This document shows, one piece after another, positions 36,073-46,232 of a DNA stretch of 49,934 bases. Every line of letters begins with the position of its first letter. The first letter of the stretch is position 1. The position numbers and the translations under genes were made by a program. Origin of the DNA: Rodentibacter genomosp. 1 (lineage in GTDB: Bacteria > Pseudomonadota > Gammaproteobacteria > Enterobacterales > Pasteurellaceae); contig NZ_MLHN01000022.1 in the NCBI RefSeq assembly GCF_001999285.1, positions 1 to 49,934 on the forward strand. The letters run 5' to 3'. Below the pieces are notes generated by a model, which saw only the letters and a program-made list of their open reading frames with translations, did not search any database and was not told the origin of the DNA.

Positions 36073-37233
36073 ATGAAGAAATCGTTTTTATTATTACCCT
36101 TGAGTCTCGCAATTTTAAGTGCGTGTTCATCTAACACCCAAGCACCGATTGAAAATGCCGGAGGTGAACTTTCTCCGGGGATTATGCAGCCGATAGATAA
36201 TAACAGCAGTGGAAGTTGGCAACCTGAAATTCAACAAAATACCATGCCGAATAGCATGGGCAATAGCGTACCAAATAGCAGTGTACAACCGACCTATAAA
36301 CCAGTACAACCTATCACGCCCGCACCGGTACAGCCTCAGACAAAAACGGTAACCAAAACCGTGTCTGACTGCACAAACTCCGGCTCAATCAATGTGCCAC
36401 GCAATCCAAATACCAATGCACCGGATTATAGCCAAATTCAAAAAGGCTCGTACAAAGGAGAGACCTATAAAGTCAATAAAGGCGATACCATGTTCTTAAT
36501 CGCTTACTTAGCAGGTATGGATGTGAAAGAGCTTGCTGCAATGAATAATATGTCCGAGCCTTATAGTCTGAGTATTGGTCAAACCTTAAAAATCGGGAAA
36601 TGTGCGACAAAAACTATCACAACGACAGTGCCGGTGAACAACCCAACTGCTACAGTACCTACCGAACCCGCAGTGACTTATACGCCTGGCGCAAATGGTA
36701 CACAAATTGGCTCCGATGGAACGGTTATCGGACCAATCAAATCAGGTGTAGGGGTAGCCTCTACCGTACCGACACCTAGCACGCCAACAAGTGTTCCTAC
36801 TCCTGTCGCAACAGGCAACACAACACCGGTGAATGCCAATGTCGTTGCACCCATTGCGTCTAATATCGCATGGCAATGGCCTGCTAACGGAAATATTATC
36901 CAAGGTTTCTCAAGCTCAGATGGTGGTAATAAAGGAATTGATATTGCCGGTTCTCGCGGACAATCGGTAAAAGCCGCAGCGGCGGGTCGCGTTGTATATG
37001 CGGGCAATGCATTGCGTGGTTATGGTAACCTGATCATTATCAAGCATAACGATGATTTCTTGAGTGCTTATGCACATAACGACAGAATTCTCGTAAGCGA
37101 TCAGCAACAAATCAAAGCAGGGCAAGAAATTGCCAAAATGGGGAGCACCGGCACCAATAGCGTAAAACTTCACTTTGAAATTCGTTATAAAGGTAAATCG
37201 GTTGATCCGATTCGTTACTTACCAAGAAGATAA
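36073..37233 (+). CDS. nlpD: NlpD/LppB, amidase-activator lipoprotein
   Basis: A 386-residue outer-membrane lipoprotein (lipobox LSAC, Cys18) that activates the septal amidase AmiC. A Pro/Thr/Asn-rich linker leads to a LysM domain at about 133-178 (GETYKVNKGDTMFLIAYLAG, LSIGQTLKIG). A second long linker leads to a LytM/M23 domain at about 275-386. The metal ligands are lost, as expected for an activator: NKGIDIAG lacks the first His, and VKLHFEIRY has Lys in place of a ligand. rpoS, which follows nlpD in enterobacteria, is absent; a terminator follows at once. Confidence 0.95.
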   Translation: MKKSFLLLPLSLAILSACSSNTQAPIENAGGELSPGIMQPIDNNSSGSWQPEIQQNTMPNSMGNSVPNSSVQPTYKPVQPITPAPVQPQTKTVTKTVSDCTNSGSINVPRNPNTNAPDYSQIQKGSYKGETYKVNKGDTMFLIAYLAGMDVKELAAMNNMSEPYSLSIGQTLKIGKCATKTITTTVPVNNPTATVPTEPAVTYTPGANGTQIGSDGTVIGPIKSGVGVASTVPTPSTPTSVPTPVATGNTTPVNANVVAPIASNIAWQWPANGNIIQGFSSSDGGNKGIDIAGSRGQSVKAAAAGRVVYAGNALRGYGNLIIIKHNDDFLSAYAHNDRILVSDQQQIKAGQEIAKMGSTGTNSVKLHFEIRYKGKSVDPIRYLPRR

Positions 37234-37242
37234 CCAATAGGC

Positions 37243-37273
37243 AAAAGAGCGGTCAATTTGACCGCTCTTTTTT
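37243..37273 (+). terminator. 27-bp palindromic terminator after nlpD
   Basis: A perfect 27-bp palindrome with a single central T: AAAGAGCGGTCAA, T, TTGACCGCTCTTT (37244-37270), followed by TTTCT. An identical copy ends the aas gene at 42466-42492. The core is GAGCGGTC rather than the GTGCGGTC of a USS. Confidence 0.85.
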
Positions 37274-37283
37274 CTATTCGGAT

Positions 37284-38234
37284 ATGAATTTTTTCCGTGC
37301 GGAAATGTACGCCAACGAATCAGTTAGACAGTTAGCGGGCGTGTTAAAGCAACTTATTGATAGCGCTATCCGAATAAATATTATTACTCATTCCTTAGGG
37401 ACAAGGATGGCACTGTCTGCGATGAATGTGTTGGGTGATTTTGATGGGGAATATGATGACAAAATCGATAACCTCACCATGTGGGAAGCAGCAGTGGCGG
37501 ATAATGCCATGACAAATCTAGATAATTACGAGAAAAAGAAAGCCTATAATCCGGTGGCAATGGAGATTTTCCCATATGCCTATAAGGTACCGAAACATAT
37601 TACCCTGTTGTTCAATTAGACCCAACAGCTGATCCGGTTCAACCCGTGTTTATAAAAAAGCAGCTATGACGGTGCCATTTTATGAGACAGAGAAATTTAA
37701 AACCCGTAGCAGAACTTTTTGGCTTTGGGTGGACGTTCAGATGCGTTATTTAGCCCTGATAAAAAATGGATTGTTGGTGGGGAGAAAATAAAAGGGATTA
37801 TATGTGGAACCTTAACGATCTCACTTCCCGACTGGAATTGGACGATATTATGGGGTTATGGGCCCCGAAACACGAGCCTATGCTCAAAGCCGACTCCCAC
37901 CGATTCCGGATGGCATTAATTTAGCTTCTCCGAATACAGTGACTTATGCCTTTGTTAGTGATACGGAATTTATTCAGCTTACGGAAACAGGTAGGAGAGA
38001 AGGTACAGGCAATACATTTATGAATTTATATACATTAGGCGACCCCAAAATCAAAGCTTTTATCGAAATAGGAGACACTCCCACTATTTCAACGAATTTC
38101 TACGAGCTAATAGTGTTGCCTCCGCTCAGAAAGCTCATATTTTAGTGACAGGACAAGCGTATCACGGCGGCATCAACGTTTACCGCTATCATCCCGATAA
38201 AATGGAATTAGAAAAAATCTGGGTGGCATATTAG
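37284..38234 (+). pseudogene. Decayed alpha/beta hydrolase gene (DUF900-like)
   Basis: A degraded gene in at least three frames with no proper 5' end. The first piece (37284-37619) holds the nucleophile elbow NIITHSLGTRMALSAMNVLG and DNLTMWEAAVADNAM, typical of DUF900-like hydrolases. After stops, the reading continues as ALGGRSDALFSPDKKWIVGGEK (about 37716-37785), then near 37870-38094, and finally FLRANSVASAQKAHILVTG and GGINVYRYHPDKMELEKIWVAY ending at 38234. No functional product is expected. It lies directly after the nlpD terminator. Confidence 0.8.
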
Positions 38235-38374
38235 CGGGAAAGTGCGGTGGGTTTTCTAAGTGTTTTTAAACATAGTTACGTTTTTCTTTTTTGAAAACTG
38301 TAAGGTAACACTATTTACTTTTTGCAGTGTGCTGTATAAAATCCTTTTCACATTTAATTAATAGGGGAAGCCTT

Positions 38375-39016
38375 ATGCTAAAAATGAATGATTTGGTGAA
38401 GCTCAGCCAAACTCCGAAATCGACAGTGTTGTACTATGTGAAAGAGGGGTTGTTGCCTGAGCCGTTGAAAGATAAACCGAATTTTCATCTCTATGATGAG
38501 CGCTGTGTGGAATTATTGGCATTTATTAAATATCTGCAAACCAATTTCAATGCCAGCATTTCTCAAATTAAACAACTTTTTTCCCACCCTAATTTTGATT
38601 GGCAAAATCCTTACGAAAGTTTAATTTCGCTGATTGGTATTATTATGGGGGCGGAAAATGAAACCTTTTTGCCATCAGAACTTTGTCAAGAATTCTCAAT
38701 TTCTGAAACTGAATTGCAAGCTATGGTCGATGATGGCTTGCTTAATCCGCGCGAGGGCGTTTTTACAGCAAAAGAGCGGGATATTCTCGCCATTGTTTGC
38801 CGTTGTAATGAGGCGGAACGTGAAATGGTGAAAACCTATTTACAAACAGCTAAAATGCTTGCGACACAGGAAGTGAATCTCACCCTATCCGCACTAAAAG
38901 ACAGCGAGAAAAAAGACGAAAAACTGAAACATCTTTTTGATTTACTGTTGGTGCTGAAGCCTTATGTGTTCAATATGCAAACTTTAAAAATTTACCAAAC
39001 GGAGAGCGTGAAATGA
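38375..39016 (+). CDS. MerR-family transcriptional regulator
   Basis: A 213-residue regulator. The N-terminal MerR winged HTH (MNDLVKLSQTPKSTVLYYVKEGLLPEP, then YDERCVELLAFIKYLQ) is followed by a helical C-terminal domain with no metal-binding cysteine pattern. The start at 38375 follows AGGGGAAG. Its stop overlaps the ATG of the LplT-PlsC-Aas gene (ATGA), so it almost certainly controls that operon. There is no sign that it is the copper regulator of the DUF305 gene. A USS lies between the pseudogene and this gene at about 38239. Confidence 0.87.
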   Translation: MLKMNDLVKLSQTPKSTVLYYVKEGLLPEPLKDKPNFHLYDERCVELLAFIKYLQTNFNASISQIKQLFSHPNFDWQNPYESLISLIGIIMGAENETFLPSELCQEFSISETELQAMVDDGLLNPREGVFTAKERDILAIVCRCNEAEREMVKTYLQTAKMLATQEVNLTLSALKDSEKKDEKLKHLFDLLLVLKPYVFNMQTLKIYQTESVK

Positions 39017-42000
39017 AACTCTTAAAATATGTGGGTTTTGTGCCTTATTTGGCGATTGCTTTTTTGAATGCGAGCGTGGATCTTGCTCACAAAATTACGA
39101 TTCAAAATGTGTTGTTGAAAAGTTTTGAAGGCAATACGTTAGTGGTGCTAACGGCGTTAATCAACGCAATGATTTTATTACCCTTTATTTTTCTTTTTTC
39201 ACCTTCGGCATTTATTAATGATAGATTCTGTCGCACCAAGGTGATTCGTTGGAGTAGCCTGGCTGCGGTGGGTATTTCAACGGCAATTTTATTCAGTTAT
39301 GTGATTAGCGAATTTTATCTTGCCTTTGCCTTAACACTGATTTTAGCCGCGCAAAGTGCGGTCTATTCTCCGGCTAAATATAGCCTTATCAAATCCATTG
39401 TCGGCACGGAAAATATCGGGCTTGCTAACGGTGTGATTCAAGCCTTAACTATTGTGGCGATTTTGTTTAGCTCTTTTGCCTTCTCCATTTTCTTTGAAAG
39501 CTATTATGTGCCTTCTAATGATCCGAATGAGGTGCTGCAAAGCGTTTGGATGATTGGCATTGGTTTAGTCGTGTTTAGTTCCCTTGAAGCGTTTTTCGCT
39601 TTCAAAATTCCTTTCTTTCCACAAGAAAAAGAAGAAAATGAAACATTCTCTGCTACTAAATACTTATCTTTCGGCTATTTGAAAGACAATCTCCATACCT
39701 TGCGTAGCGATAAAAATATTTGGTTAAGTGTGATTGGCTTGAGCCTTTTCTGGGGCGTTGCACAAGTGATTGTGGCGGCATTCCCTGCCCATTACAAAGC
39801 GCTGTTTAATGCGGATAATGCGGTGATTATTCAAGCTATTCTGGCGGTAAGCGGTTTGGGATTAATCATCGGGTCTTACCTTGCCGGGCGTGCTTCCCGA
39901 TTACATATTGAATTAGGCATTGTACCGGTTGGTGCATTGGGTATTTTTGTTTCGATCTTTGGTTTAACACTAGTGAGTACCAATGTCTCATTAATGTTAT
40001 GTTCCTTCGGATTTGGTTTTTTTGGCGGTTTATTTATCGTGCCGTTAAATTCGACCATTCAATATTTCGCCCCTGAAAAAATCAGCGGCAAAATTTTGGC
40101 GGGTAACAACTTTATCCAAAATGTCTTTATGGTCGGCTTTTTACTACTTAGCATTGTATTCGTCGAATTTAGCCTTTCCACTGCCGGTATTTTTTTAACG
40201 ATTTCTGTGGTTTGCTTATTAGGCAGCCTTTATGCGATGTGGCAACTGCCACATTTATTCGTCCGTTTGTTACTCTTGCCTTTGTTGAAGACCAATTACC
40301 GTTTCCACGTAGAGGGATTAAAAAATCTCCCGCAAAGTGGCGGTGTGTTAATGTTGGGTAACCACATTAGCTGGATTGACTGGATGGTGTTGCAGGCAGC
40401 AAGTCCTCGAGCGATTAAATTCGTGATGTTCCGTCCGATTTACAATAAATGGTATTTGACTTGGTTCCTGCGTATTTTCCGTGTGATCCCTATTGGTGCG
40501 GGTTCAAGCCGTGAATCCATTGAAATGATTCGTGAATACTTGGTTCGTGGTGAAGTGGTAGCGTTATTTCCGGAAGGGCATATCAGCTACAACGGTCAGA
40601 TCAATGAGTTCAAAAAGGGCTTTGAACACGTATTAAAAGATTTGGATAACGTGACGACCGTACCATTTTATTTACGTGGTTTATGGGGCAGCAGTTTTTC
40701 CCGTGCAGATAGTTTCTATAAAAATCTCACGAAAAAACAAGGTAAACGTGAAATTTTAGTGGCGTTCGGTAAACCGATTCACGGCTTTATTGATGCGGCG
40801 GCAATGAAACAGAAAGTGCTTGAGCTTTCTTTCTCTGTATGGGAAAAAGTGATAGCAAAACGCAAACCGATCACACACCATTGGTTGAACAGTGCGAAAT
40901 CCAACTTGTTCAAGGAATGTGTGGTGGATGGGCAGGGTATGAAACTGAATAATCTCAAGTTTATCGCTGCCGTGTTGATGTTTGGCAAACAACTTAAACA
41001 AACTTTAGGTGATGAGAAAAATGTTGGTGTGTTGTTGCCAAGCTCGGCTATCGGAGCCATTGTGAATATGGCATTGATGGTGATGGGGAAAGTGCCGGTC
41101 AATTTGAATTATACCCTCAGCCCTGAAGTGATGGAAAAAGCCCTTGCTAAAGCAAATATTAACAAGGTTATTACTGCGGAGAAATTCTTAAATAAACTAA
41201 ATGCTAAAGGTTTTGCCTTTGATGAAGTGTTGGCGGGAAAAACAATTTTTGCGGAACAATTAGGCAAGAAAATCACAAAAAGTGAGAAAGTGCGGTCATT
41301 TTTAACGGCGTTTTTCGCCCCGCGTTGGTGGATTAAATTAATGTATTTTGCTGATGTGCGTTTGAATGACACGGCAACGATTTTATTCAGTAGCGGTAGT
41401 GAAGGCACGCCAAAAGGCATTGAATTAAGCCATAAAAACTTGCTCACTAATATCAAACAGGTGAGTGAATTACTTAACTTCCAAGAAGATGATGTTATTT
41501 TAAATTCTTTGCCGATCTTCCACTCTTTGGTTTAACGGTAACCACCTTAATGCCGTTGTGTGAAGGAATAAAAATGGTGAGTGTTGCTGATCCGACCGAT
41601 GGTGCAGAAGTGGGCAAAATGTGCGCCCGCCATAATGTGAGTATTATATTTGGTACTTCAACATTCTTCCGTTTGTACGTCCGTAATAAAAAATTGCGTC
41701 CATTAATGTTGCAAAGTGTGCGAATGGTGATTGCCGGGGCGGAAAAATTGAAAGCGGATGTGAAAGAAGCCTTCCGTTTGAAATTCGGTTTAGAAATCTA
41801 CGAGGGATACGGGGCGACGGAAACGGCACCGGTAGCAAGCGTGAATATGCCAAATATTTTAGATCCCGATAGTTTAAAAGAATTTACCTTTAATAAGGCG
41901 GGAACTGTAGGTATGCCATTGCCCGGTACAATTATCAAAATTGTCGATCCGAATACTTTAGCAGCATTGCCAACAGGCGAAGACGGGTTGATTTTGATTG

Positions 42001-42461
42001 GCGGCGGACAAGTGATGAAAGGCTATTTGGATGATCCTGAAAAAACCAATGAAGTCATTGCCGAACTTGATGGCGTGCGTTATTACAAAACCGGCGACAA
42101 AGGGCATATTGATGAAAACGGCTTTATCACCATTGTGGATCGCTATTCCCGTTTCGCAAAAATTGGGGGAGAGATGATTAGTCTCGGTAGTGTAGAAGAA
42201 AACATCGCACAAGTGTTGAACGATGAAAACCAATTTGTTGCGATTGCGGTGAATGATGAGAAAAAAGGCGAAAGTGTCGTGTTGTTAGTGAAATCGCTAC
42301 TCAGTCTTGAGGAAATTAATACTCGCATTAAATCCCTCAACGTACCGCCAATTATGCTCCCAAGCCAAGTATTCTTAGTGAATGAAATCCCACTTCTCGG
42401 CAGTGGAAAAGTGGATTTTAAAGGGGCGAAGAAATTGGCGGAGGAAATATTGAGCCCATAA
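39013..42461 (+). pseudogene. aas: LplT-PlsC-acyl-ACP synthetase fusion (Aas type), broken by a frameshift
   Basis: A fusion of about 1,149 residues that should import and reacylate lysophospholipids. Residues 1-410 are a major facilitator like LplT. A PlsC acyltransferase domain follows with GNHISWIDWMV (HX4D) and LFPEGHISYNG. The AMP-binding acyl-ACP synthetase domain starts near residue 640, with ATILFSSGSEGTPKGIELSH, GYGATETAPVAS and YKTGDKGHIDENGFITIVDR. The first frame ends at 41535 with a premature stop just after PIFHSLV; the rest continues from 41536-42461 in another frame. One missing T at 41525-41527 explains it: with it the sequence reads FHSFGLTVTTLMPL. It may be a true mutation or a sequencing error. 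MFS and PlsC parts (39013-41535) would still be made. Confidence 0.9.
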
Positions 42462-42465
42462 GGAA

Positions 42466-42497
42466 AAAGAGCGGTCAATTTGACCGCTCTTTTTAGC
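42466..42497 (+). terminator. 27-bp palindromic terminator after the aas gene
   Basis: A perfect palindrome identical over 27 bp to the one after nlpD: AAAGAGCGGTCAA, T, TTGACCGCTCTTT (42466-42492), followed by TT. It also separates aas from the convergent deoD. Confidence 0.85.
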
Positions 42498-42510
42498 CTT
42501 GGACTATAAA

Positions 42511-43230
42511 CTAGGCGTTTTTATCATCAATTAAAATACTTTCTAATGCAATTTCAATCATTTCGTTGAAAGTTAATTGACGTTCTTCCGCACTGGTTTG
42601 TTCGTGAGTGCGAATGTGGTCGGAAACCGTACAGATGGTTAATGCACGAGCACCATATTCAGCTGCGACACCGTAGATTCCCGCAGCTTCCATTTCAACA
42701 CCTAGAATGCCGTATTTTTCCATCACATCAAACATTTCAACATCTGGCGTGTAGAATAAATCTGCTGAGAACAAATTCCCCACTTTCACAGCAATGCCTT
42801 TCTCTTTTGCGGCTGCAACTGCGGCAGTCGCTAAACCGAAATCGGCAATAGCGGCAAAATCATTATCTTTAAAACGAATACGGTTTACTTTGGAATCGGT
42901 ACAAGCGCCTAATCCGATCACCACATCACGCAATTTGACATCCATTTTTACTGCGCCACAAGAACCAACACGAATGATTTTTTTCACACCATATTCAGTA
43001 ATTAATTCTTTTGTATAGATTGAGCAAGATGGGATTCCCATACCGTGTCCCATAACTGAGATTTTACGACCTTTATAAGTCCCCGTGAAACCGAGCATAT
43101 TCCGGACATTTGTGACTTCCTTGACATCATCTAAAAATGTTTCTGCGATATATTTGGCACGCAGTGGATCGCCTGGCATTAACACCGCATCAGCAAATGC
43201 GCCCTCAGGTGCGTTAATATGTGGAGTCAT
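42511..43230 (-). CDS. deoD: Purine nucleoside phosphorylase, DeoD type
   Basis: A 239-residue hexameric phosphorylase that cleaves purine (deoxy)nucleosides to base and (deoxy)ribose 1-phosphate. Phosphate and nucleoside sites are visible in [57 protein letters not shown] (ribose-binding Met-Glu) and [11 protein letters not shown] (catalytic Asp). It lies 82 bp downstream of nupC on the same strand, matching a salvage operon of nucleoside import and breakdown. Confidence 0.97.
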   Translation of the reverse strand: MTPHINAPEGAFADAVLMPGDPLRAKYIAETFLDDVKEVTNVRNMLGFTGTYKGRKISVMGHGMGIPSCSIYTKELITEYGVKKIIRVGSCGAVKMDVKLRDVVIGLGACTDSKVNRIRFKDNDFAAIADFGLATAAVAAAKEKGIAVKVGNLFSADLFYTPDVEMFDVMEKYGILGVEMEAAGIYGVAAEYGARALTICTVSDHIRTHEQTSAEERQLTFNEMIEIALESILIDDKNA

Positions 43231-43312
43231 ATATTTACCTCTTTTTGACTAATATTTGAGAGAAATGCACCACGCTAGCCGTGATGCAAAATAGATTGAA
43301 ATTAACCGCACT

Positions 43313-44560
43313 TTAGAGTACTGCGCCACTCAATCCGATAAAAAGCCCAGCGATGGTTGCACTCATTAAGTTGGCCAGTGTACCTGCAATAACCGCTTTT
43401 AAACCTAAACGAGCGATATCGCTGCGGCGATTTGGCGCCATTCCACCTAGACCACCGATTAAAATTGCAATAGAGCTGAAGTTTGCGAAACCACAAAGTG
43501 CAAAGGTAATAATCGCTTTGGTTTTTTCACTTAGTATCACTGCGGAATCAGGTTGTAAATATTTGGCAAATTCAAGGTAGCCCACAAATTCGTTTACCGC
43601 TAATTTCATCCCGATCATTTGACCGGCAATACCTGACTCTTCCCAGGATACACCAATTAAGTAAGCTAGCGGTTTAAAGATCCAACCAAAGATAGATTGT
43701 AAAGTTAAATCACCATATCCAAACCAGCCACCAATACCGCCTAAAATACCGTTAATAAGCGCAATTAACGCCACAAAAGCAATCAACATTGCCCCTACGT
43801 TTAAGGCTAATTGCATACCCGCACTTGCCCCACTCGCCATGGCTTCTAACACATTAGAAGGTTTTTCGCTATCATCTGCTTCAGGTTGGGAATCAGTGAA
43901 TTGTTGAGTTTGAGGGTAAAGAATTTTGGCAAACAACAAACCTGCCGGTGCAGCCATAAAAGAGGCGGCAATGAGGTAAGTGAGCGGGACGCCCATACCG
44001 GCATAACCTGCCATAACAGAACCTGCGATTGAGGCTGTTCCCCCGACCATAATGGCAAATAATTCAGATTCCGTCATACGGCTGATATAAGGCTTCACGA
44101 CCAATGGTGCTTCTGTTTGACCAACAAAAATATTCGCCGCTGCAGACATAGATTCTGCTTTTGATGTACCAAGTACTTTTTGCAATGCGCCACCGATAAT
44201 TTTGATTACTACTTGCATAATGCCTAAATAATAAAGCACAGAAATCAAACCGGAGAAAAACACAATAATCGGTAATACTTTCACCGCAAAAATAAAACCA
44301 ATATTACTTGGATCAGCCAGTCCGCCAAAGACAAAGTTAATCCCTTCGTTACCGTAGGCAATCACATTTGCCACTGCATCAGCCGTTGCCCCTAATGCCT
44401 TTTGGCCTGCCGGCACATACAAAATAAGGGCGGCAAATCCAATTTGGATTGCAAACGCCCCTAATACCGTTCTCCAATTAATCGCTCTGCGATTATTTGA
44501 GAATAAAAACGCAATGGCAACTAACACTACCATACCAAGAATGCTCATTAAAACACTCAT
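43313..44560 (-). CDS. nupC: Concentrative nucleoside transporter NupC
   Basis: A 415-residue CNT-family proton- or sodium-coupled nucleoside symporter with about ten helices. Motifs include [55 protein letters not shown] (nucleoside site), [13 protein letters not shown] and [30 protein letters not shown] at 44560 follows GAGGT; the GTG six bases earlier overlaps that site. The end overlaps the start of a USS (43303-43313). It is located between yjjW and deoD, as in H. influenzae. Confidence 0.95.
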   Translation of the reverse strand: MSVLMSILGMVVLVAIAFLFSNNRRAINWRTVLGAFAIQIGFAALILYVPAGQKALGATADAVANVIAYGNEGINFVFGGLADPSNIGFIFAVKVLPIIVFFSGLISVLYYLGIMQVVIKIIGGALQKVLGTSKAESMSAAANIFVGQTEAPLVVKPYISRMTESELFAIMVGGTASIAGSVMAGYAGMGVPLTYLIAASFMAAPAGLLFAKILYPQTQQFTDSQPEADDSEKPSNVLEAMASGASAGMQLALNVGAMLIAFVALIALINGILGGIGGWFGYGDLTLQSIFGWIFKPLAYLIGVSWEESGIAGQMIGMKLAVNEFVGYLEFAKYLQPDSAVILSEKTKAIITFALCGFANFSSIAILIGGLGGMAPNRRSDIARLGLKAVIAGTLANLMSATIAGLFIGLSGAVL

Positions 44561-44655
44561 ATACACCTCAGAATCGTTAAAGATAAAATTGGCGTCATTC
44601 TACTGTTTTTTTATTAAATTGTGTGAACTTTTTCCCTAAAAAGAGAAGCAATTAC

Positions 44656-45453
44656 CTAATAAATCGTCAATATGTGATCGATGCCACATTTTTTTGCATA
44701 GTCGGCAAGCCGGTCGATTTCCTCTCGACTTGGCACAAGAGAGAATAGCCCTTGTTCATCCCGAGCCCCTCGGGTATGCATGCGAATAATTTTTAAGGGA
44801 ACCCGGGGATAAGGTTTAAGATAGGTTGCAATTTGATTAATTAATTTAAAGGGATCAAAAAAATCCTTCACAAAAACCAACCGCACTTCTTCCACTTTAT
44901 TGAGAGGGAGAAGCCTTGATAGGTTAAATAAATGGCGGGTAAGGTTTTCGTTTTTCATCCATTGTGCTTCAGGTAAAACGTTACTTGGAATCCATCCCTC
45001 ACGATTTTTCCTGTCAAAACAAAGGGTTTGTAATCCCAATCCCTCGCCTTTTAAATCAAACAGAAATTTATCTGTCACCTCAATTAATGGGCGAATACGC
45101 TCAAAATCAAAAAAACCACTACTATCTAAATAGCAACTCAACCCTTGCGCACGAAATGCATTAAATAAAGGAATCAGCTTTTTATGATGTAGAGTCGGTT
45201 CACCGCCTGAAATCGTGACGCCACGAATAAAAGGAACAGCCTCCATGACTTGCTCATAAAGATAGCGTAAACTGACCTGTTGCACACCTTCAGCATAGCG
45301 TGGAATGGTTTCAGGATTATGGCAATACAGACAATTAAGCTTACAACCCTGCAAAAAAATGCTGGTGCGATTCCCTTGCCCTTCCACGTTGGAAAAAGGA
45401 ATAATACGATGAAGTGGGACATAGAGAGAATCAAGCATAGAAAGTGCGGTCAT
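44656..45453 (-). CDS. yjjW: Radical SAM glycyl-radical-enzyme activase (YjjW type)
   Basis: A 265-residue radical SAM protein of the activase group. The 4Fe-4S motif CKLNCLYC gives Cys37, Cys41 and Cys44. TISGGEPTLH binds SAM. YLDSSGFFDFERI and DKFLFDLKG are typical of YjjW. The ferredoxin-like cysteine insert seen in some activases is missing. AAGGG precedes the ATG at 45453; a USS encodes the N-terminal codons T-A-L. In H. influenzae and E. coli the glycyl radical enzyme yjjI is adjacent, but here pdxH takes that place, so the partner enzyme must be elsewhere or is lost. Confidence 0.88.
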   Translation of the reverse strand: MTALSMLDSLYVPLHRIIPFSNVEGQGNRTSIFLQGCKLNCLYCHNPETIPRYAEGVQQVSLRYLYEQVMEAVPFIRGVTISGGEPTLHHKKLIPLFNAFRAQGLSCYLDSSGFFDFERIRPLIEVTDKFLFDLKGEGLGLQTLCFDRKNREGWIPSNVLPEAQWMKNENLTRHLFNLSRLLPLNKVEEVRLVFVKDFFDPFKLINQIATYLKPYPRVPLKIIRMHTRGARDEQGLFSLVPSREEIDRLADYAKKCGIDHILTIY

Positions 45454-45528
45454 TTTTTCCCTTATTTAGATAAGATATCGGGGCTATCAATTGTTTTTCT
45501 TGTGTTATCGGAAAAATTTCCAACCTTG

Positions 45529-46161
45529 CTAAGGTGAAAGACGTTCTCGAATCCATTCATCATTTTTAAGGCGATAACGAATACGGTCGTGTAGACGGCT
45601 TGGGCGACCTTGCCAAAACTCCATGCAGTCTGCCATCACAATATAACCCCCCCAATGTGGGGGACGAGGAACATGAATGGGATTTTTTGCGGCAACCAGC
45701 GCTGCTTTTGTCAATAGTGACTGATAACCGGAAATAACCGCACTTTGCTCACTTGCCCAAGCGCCAATACGGCTAGTGTAAGGTCGGCTGGCAAAATATT
45801 CGTCAGATTGCTTATCTGGGATTTTCTCTGCCTTTCCTTCAATCCGCACTTGACGTTCTAACTCAGGCCAAAAAAAAGTAAGGGCAACATAAGGACGATT
45901 CGCAATATCTCGACCTTTTTGACTGTGATAGTTACTGAAAAAAACGAACCCTTGATCATTCACTTCTTTAAGTAGTACCACACGGTTACTCGGTTTTCCG
46001 TTCTCTCCTACCGTAGCAACATTCATTGCAGTTGGCTCATTGACTTGACTGACTATCGCCTCATTCATCCATAATTCAAATTGTGAAAGCGGATTTTCAT
46101 GGCAATCCTTCTGTGACAGTACTCGCTTACGGTATTCTTCTCGAATATGATGTAAATCCAT
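45529..46161 (-). CDS. pdxH: Pyridoxine/pyridoxamine 5'-phosphate oxidase
   Basis: FMN-dependent last step to pyridoxal 5'-phosphate. The 210 residues are standard. Motifs are [39 protein letters not shown] (FMN binding), [17 protein letters not shown] and the C-terminal [15 protein letters not shown] with WIRERLSP at the end. AAGGAG lies seven bases before the ATG at 46161; upstream in-frame starts would reach into the hutZ terminator and are rejected. It has a USS in the gene at about 45738. Confidence 0.96.
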   Translation of the reverse strand: MDLHHIREEYRKRVLSQKDCHENPLSQFELWMNEAIVSQVNEPTAMNVATVGENGKPSNRVVLLKEVNDQGFVFFSNYHSQKGRDIANRPYVALTFFWPELERQVRIEGKAEKIPDKQSDEYFASRPYTSRIGAWASEQSAVISGYQSLLTKAALVAAKNPIHVPRPPHWGGYIVMADCMEFWQGRPSRLHDRIRYRLKNDEWIRERLSP

Positions 46162-46179
46162 GTTTGTCTCCTTTGCAAG

Positions 46180-46207
46180 AAAAAGCCCTAGTTGGCATGC
46201 TAGGGCT
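46180..46207 (-). terminator. Terminator of hutZ
   Basis: AGCCCTAG (46184-46191) pairs with CTAGGGCT (46200-46207); on the minus strand it is followed by TTTTTCTT. It lies 26 bp after the hutZ stop and just before the pdxH ribosome-binding site. Confidence 0.85.
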
Positions 46208-46232
46208 AGGATAGTTCTTGCCGGAACATTCG

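Noticed and set aside
38375-39016. This MerR protein as regulator of the DUF305 promoter
   Set aside because: It lacks the cysteine ligands of CueR-type proteins and is coupled to the aas gene 11 kb away.
41521-41550. Programmed ribosomal frameshift joining the two aas frames
   Set aside because: There is no slippery heptamer or stimulatory structure; a missing T in a short run is a simpler explanation.
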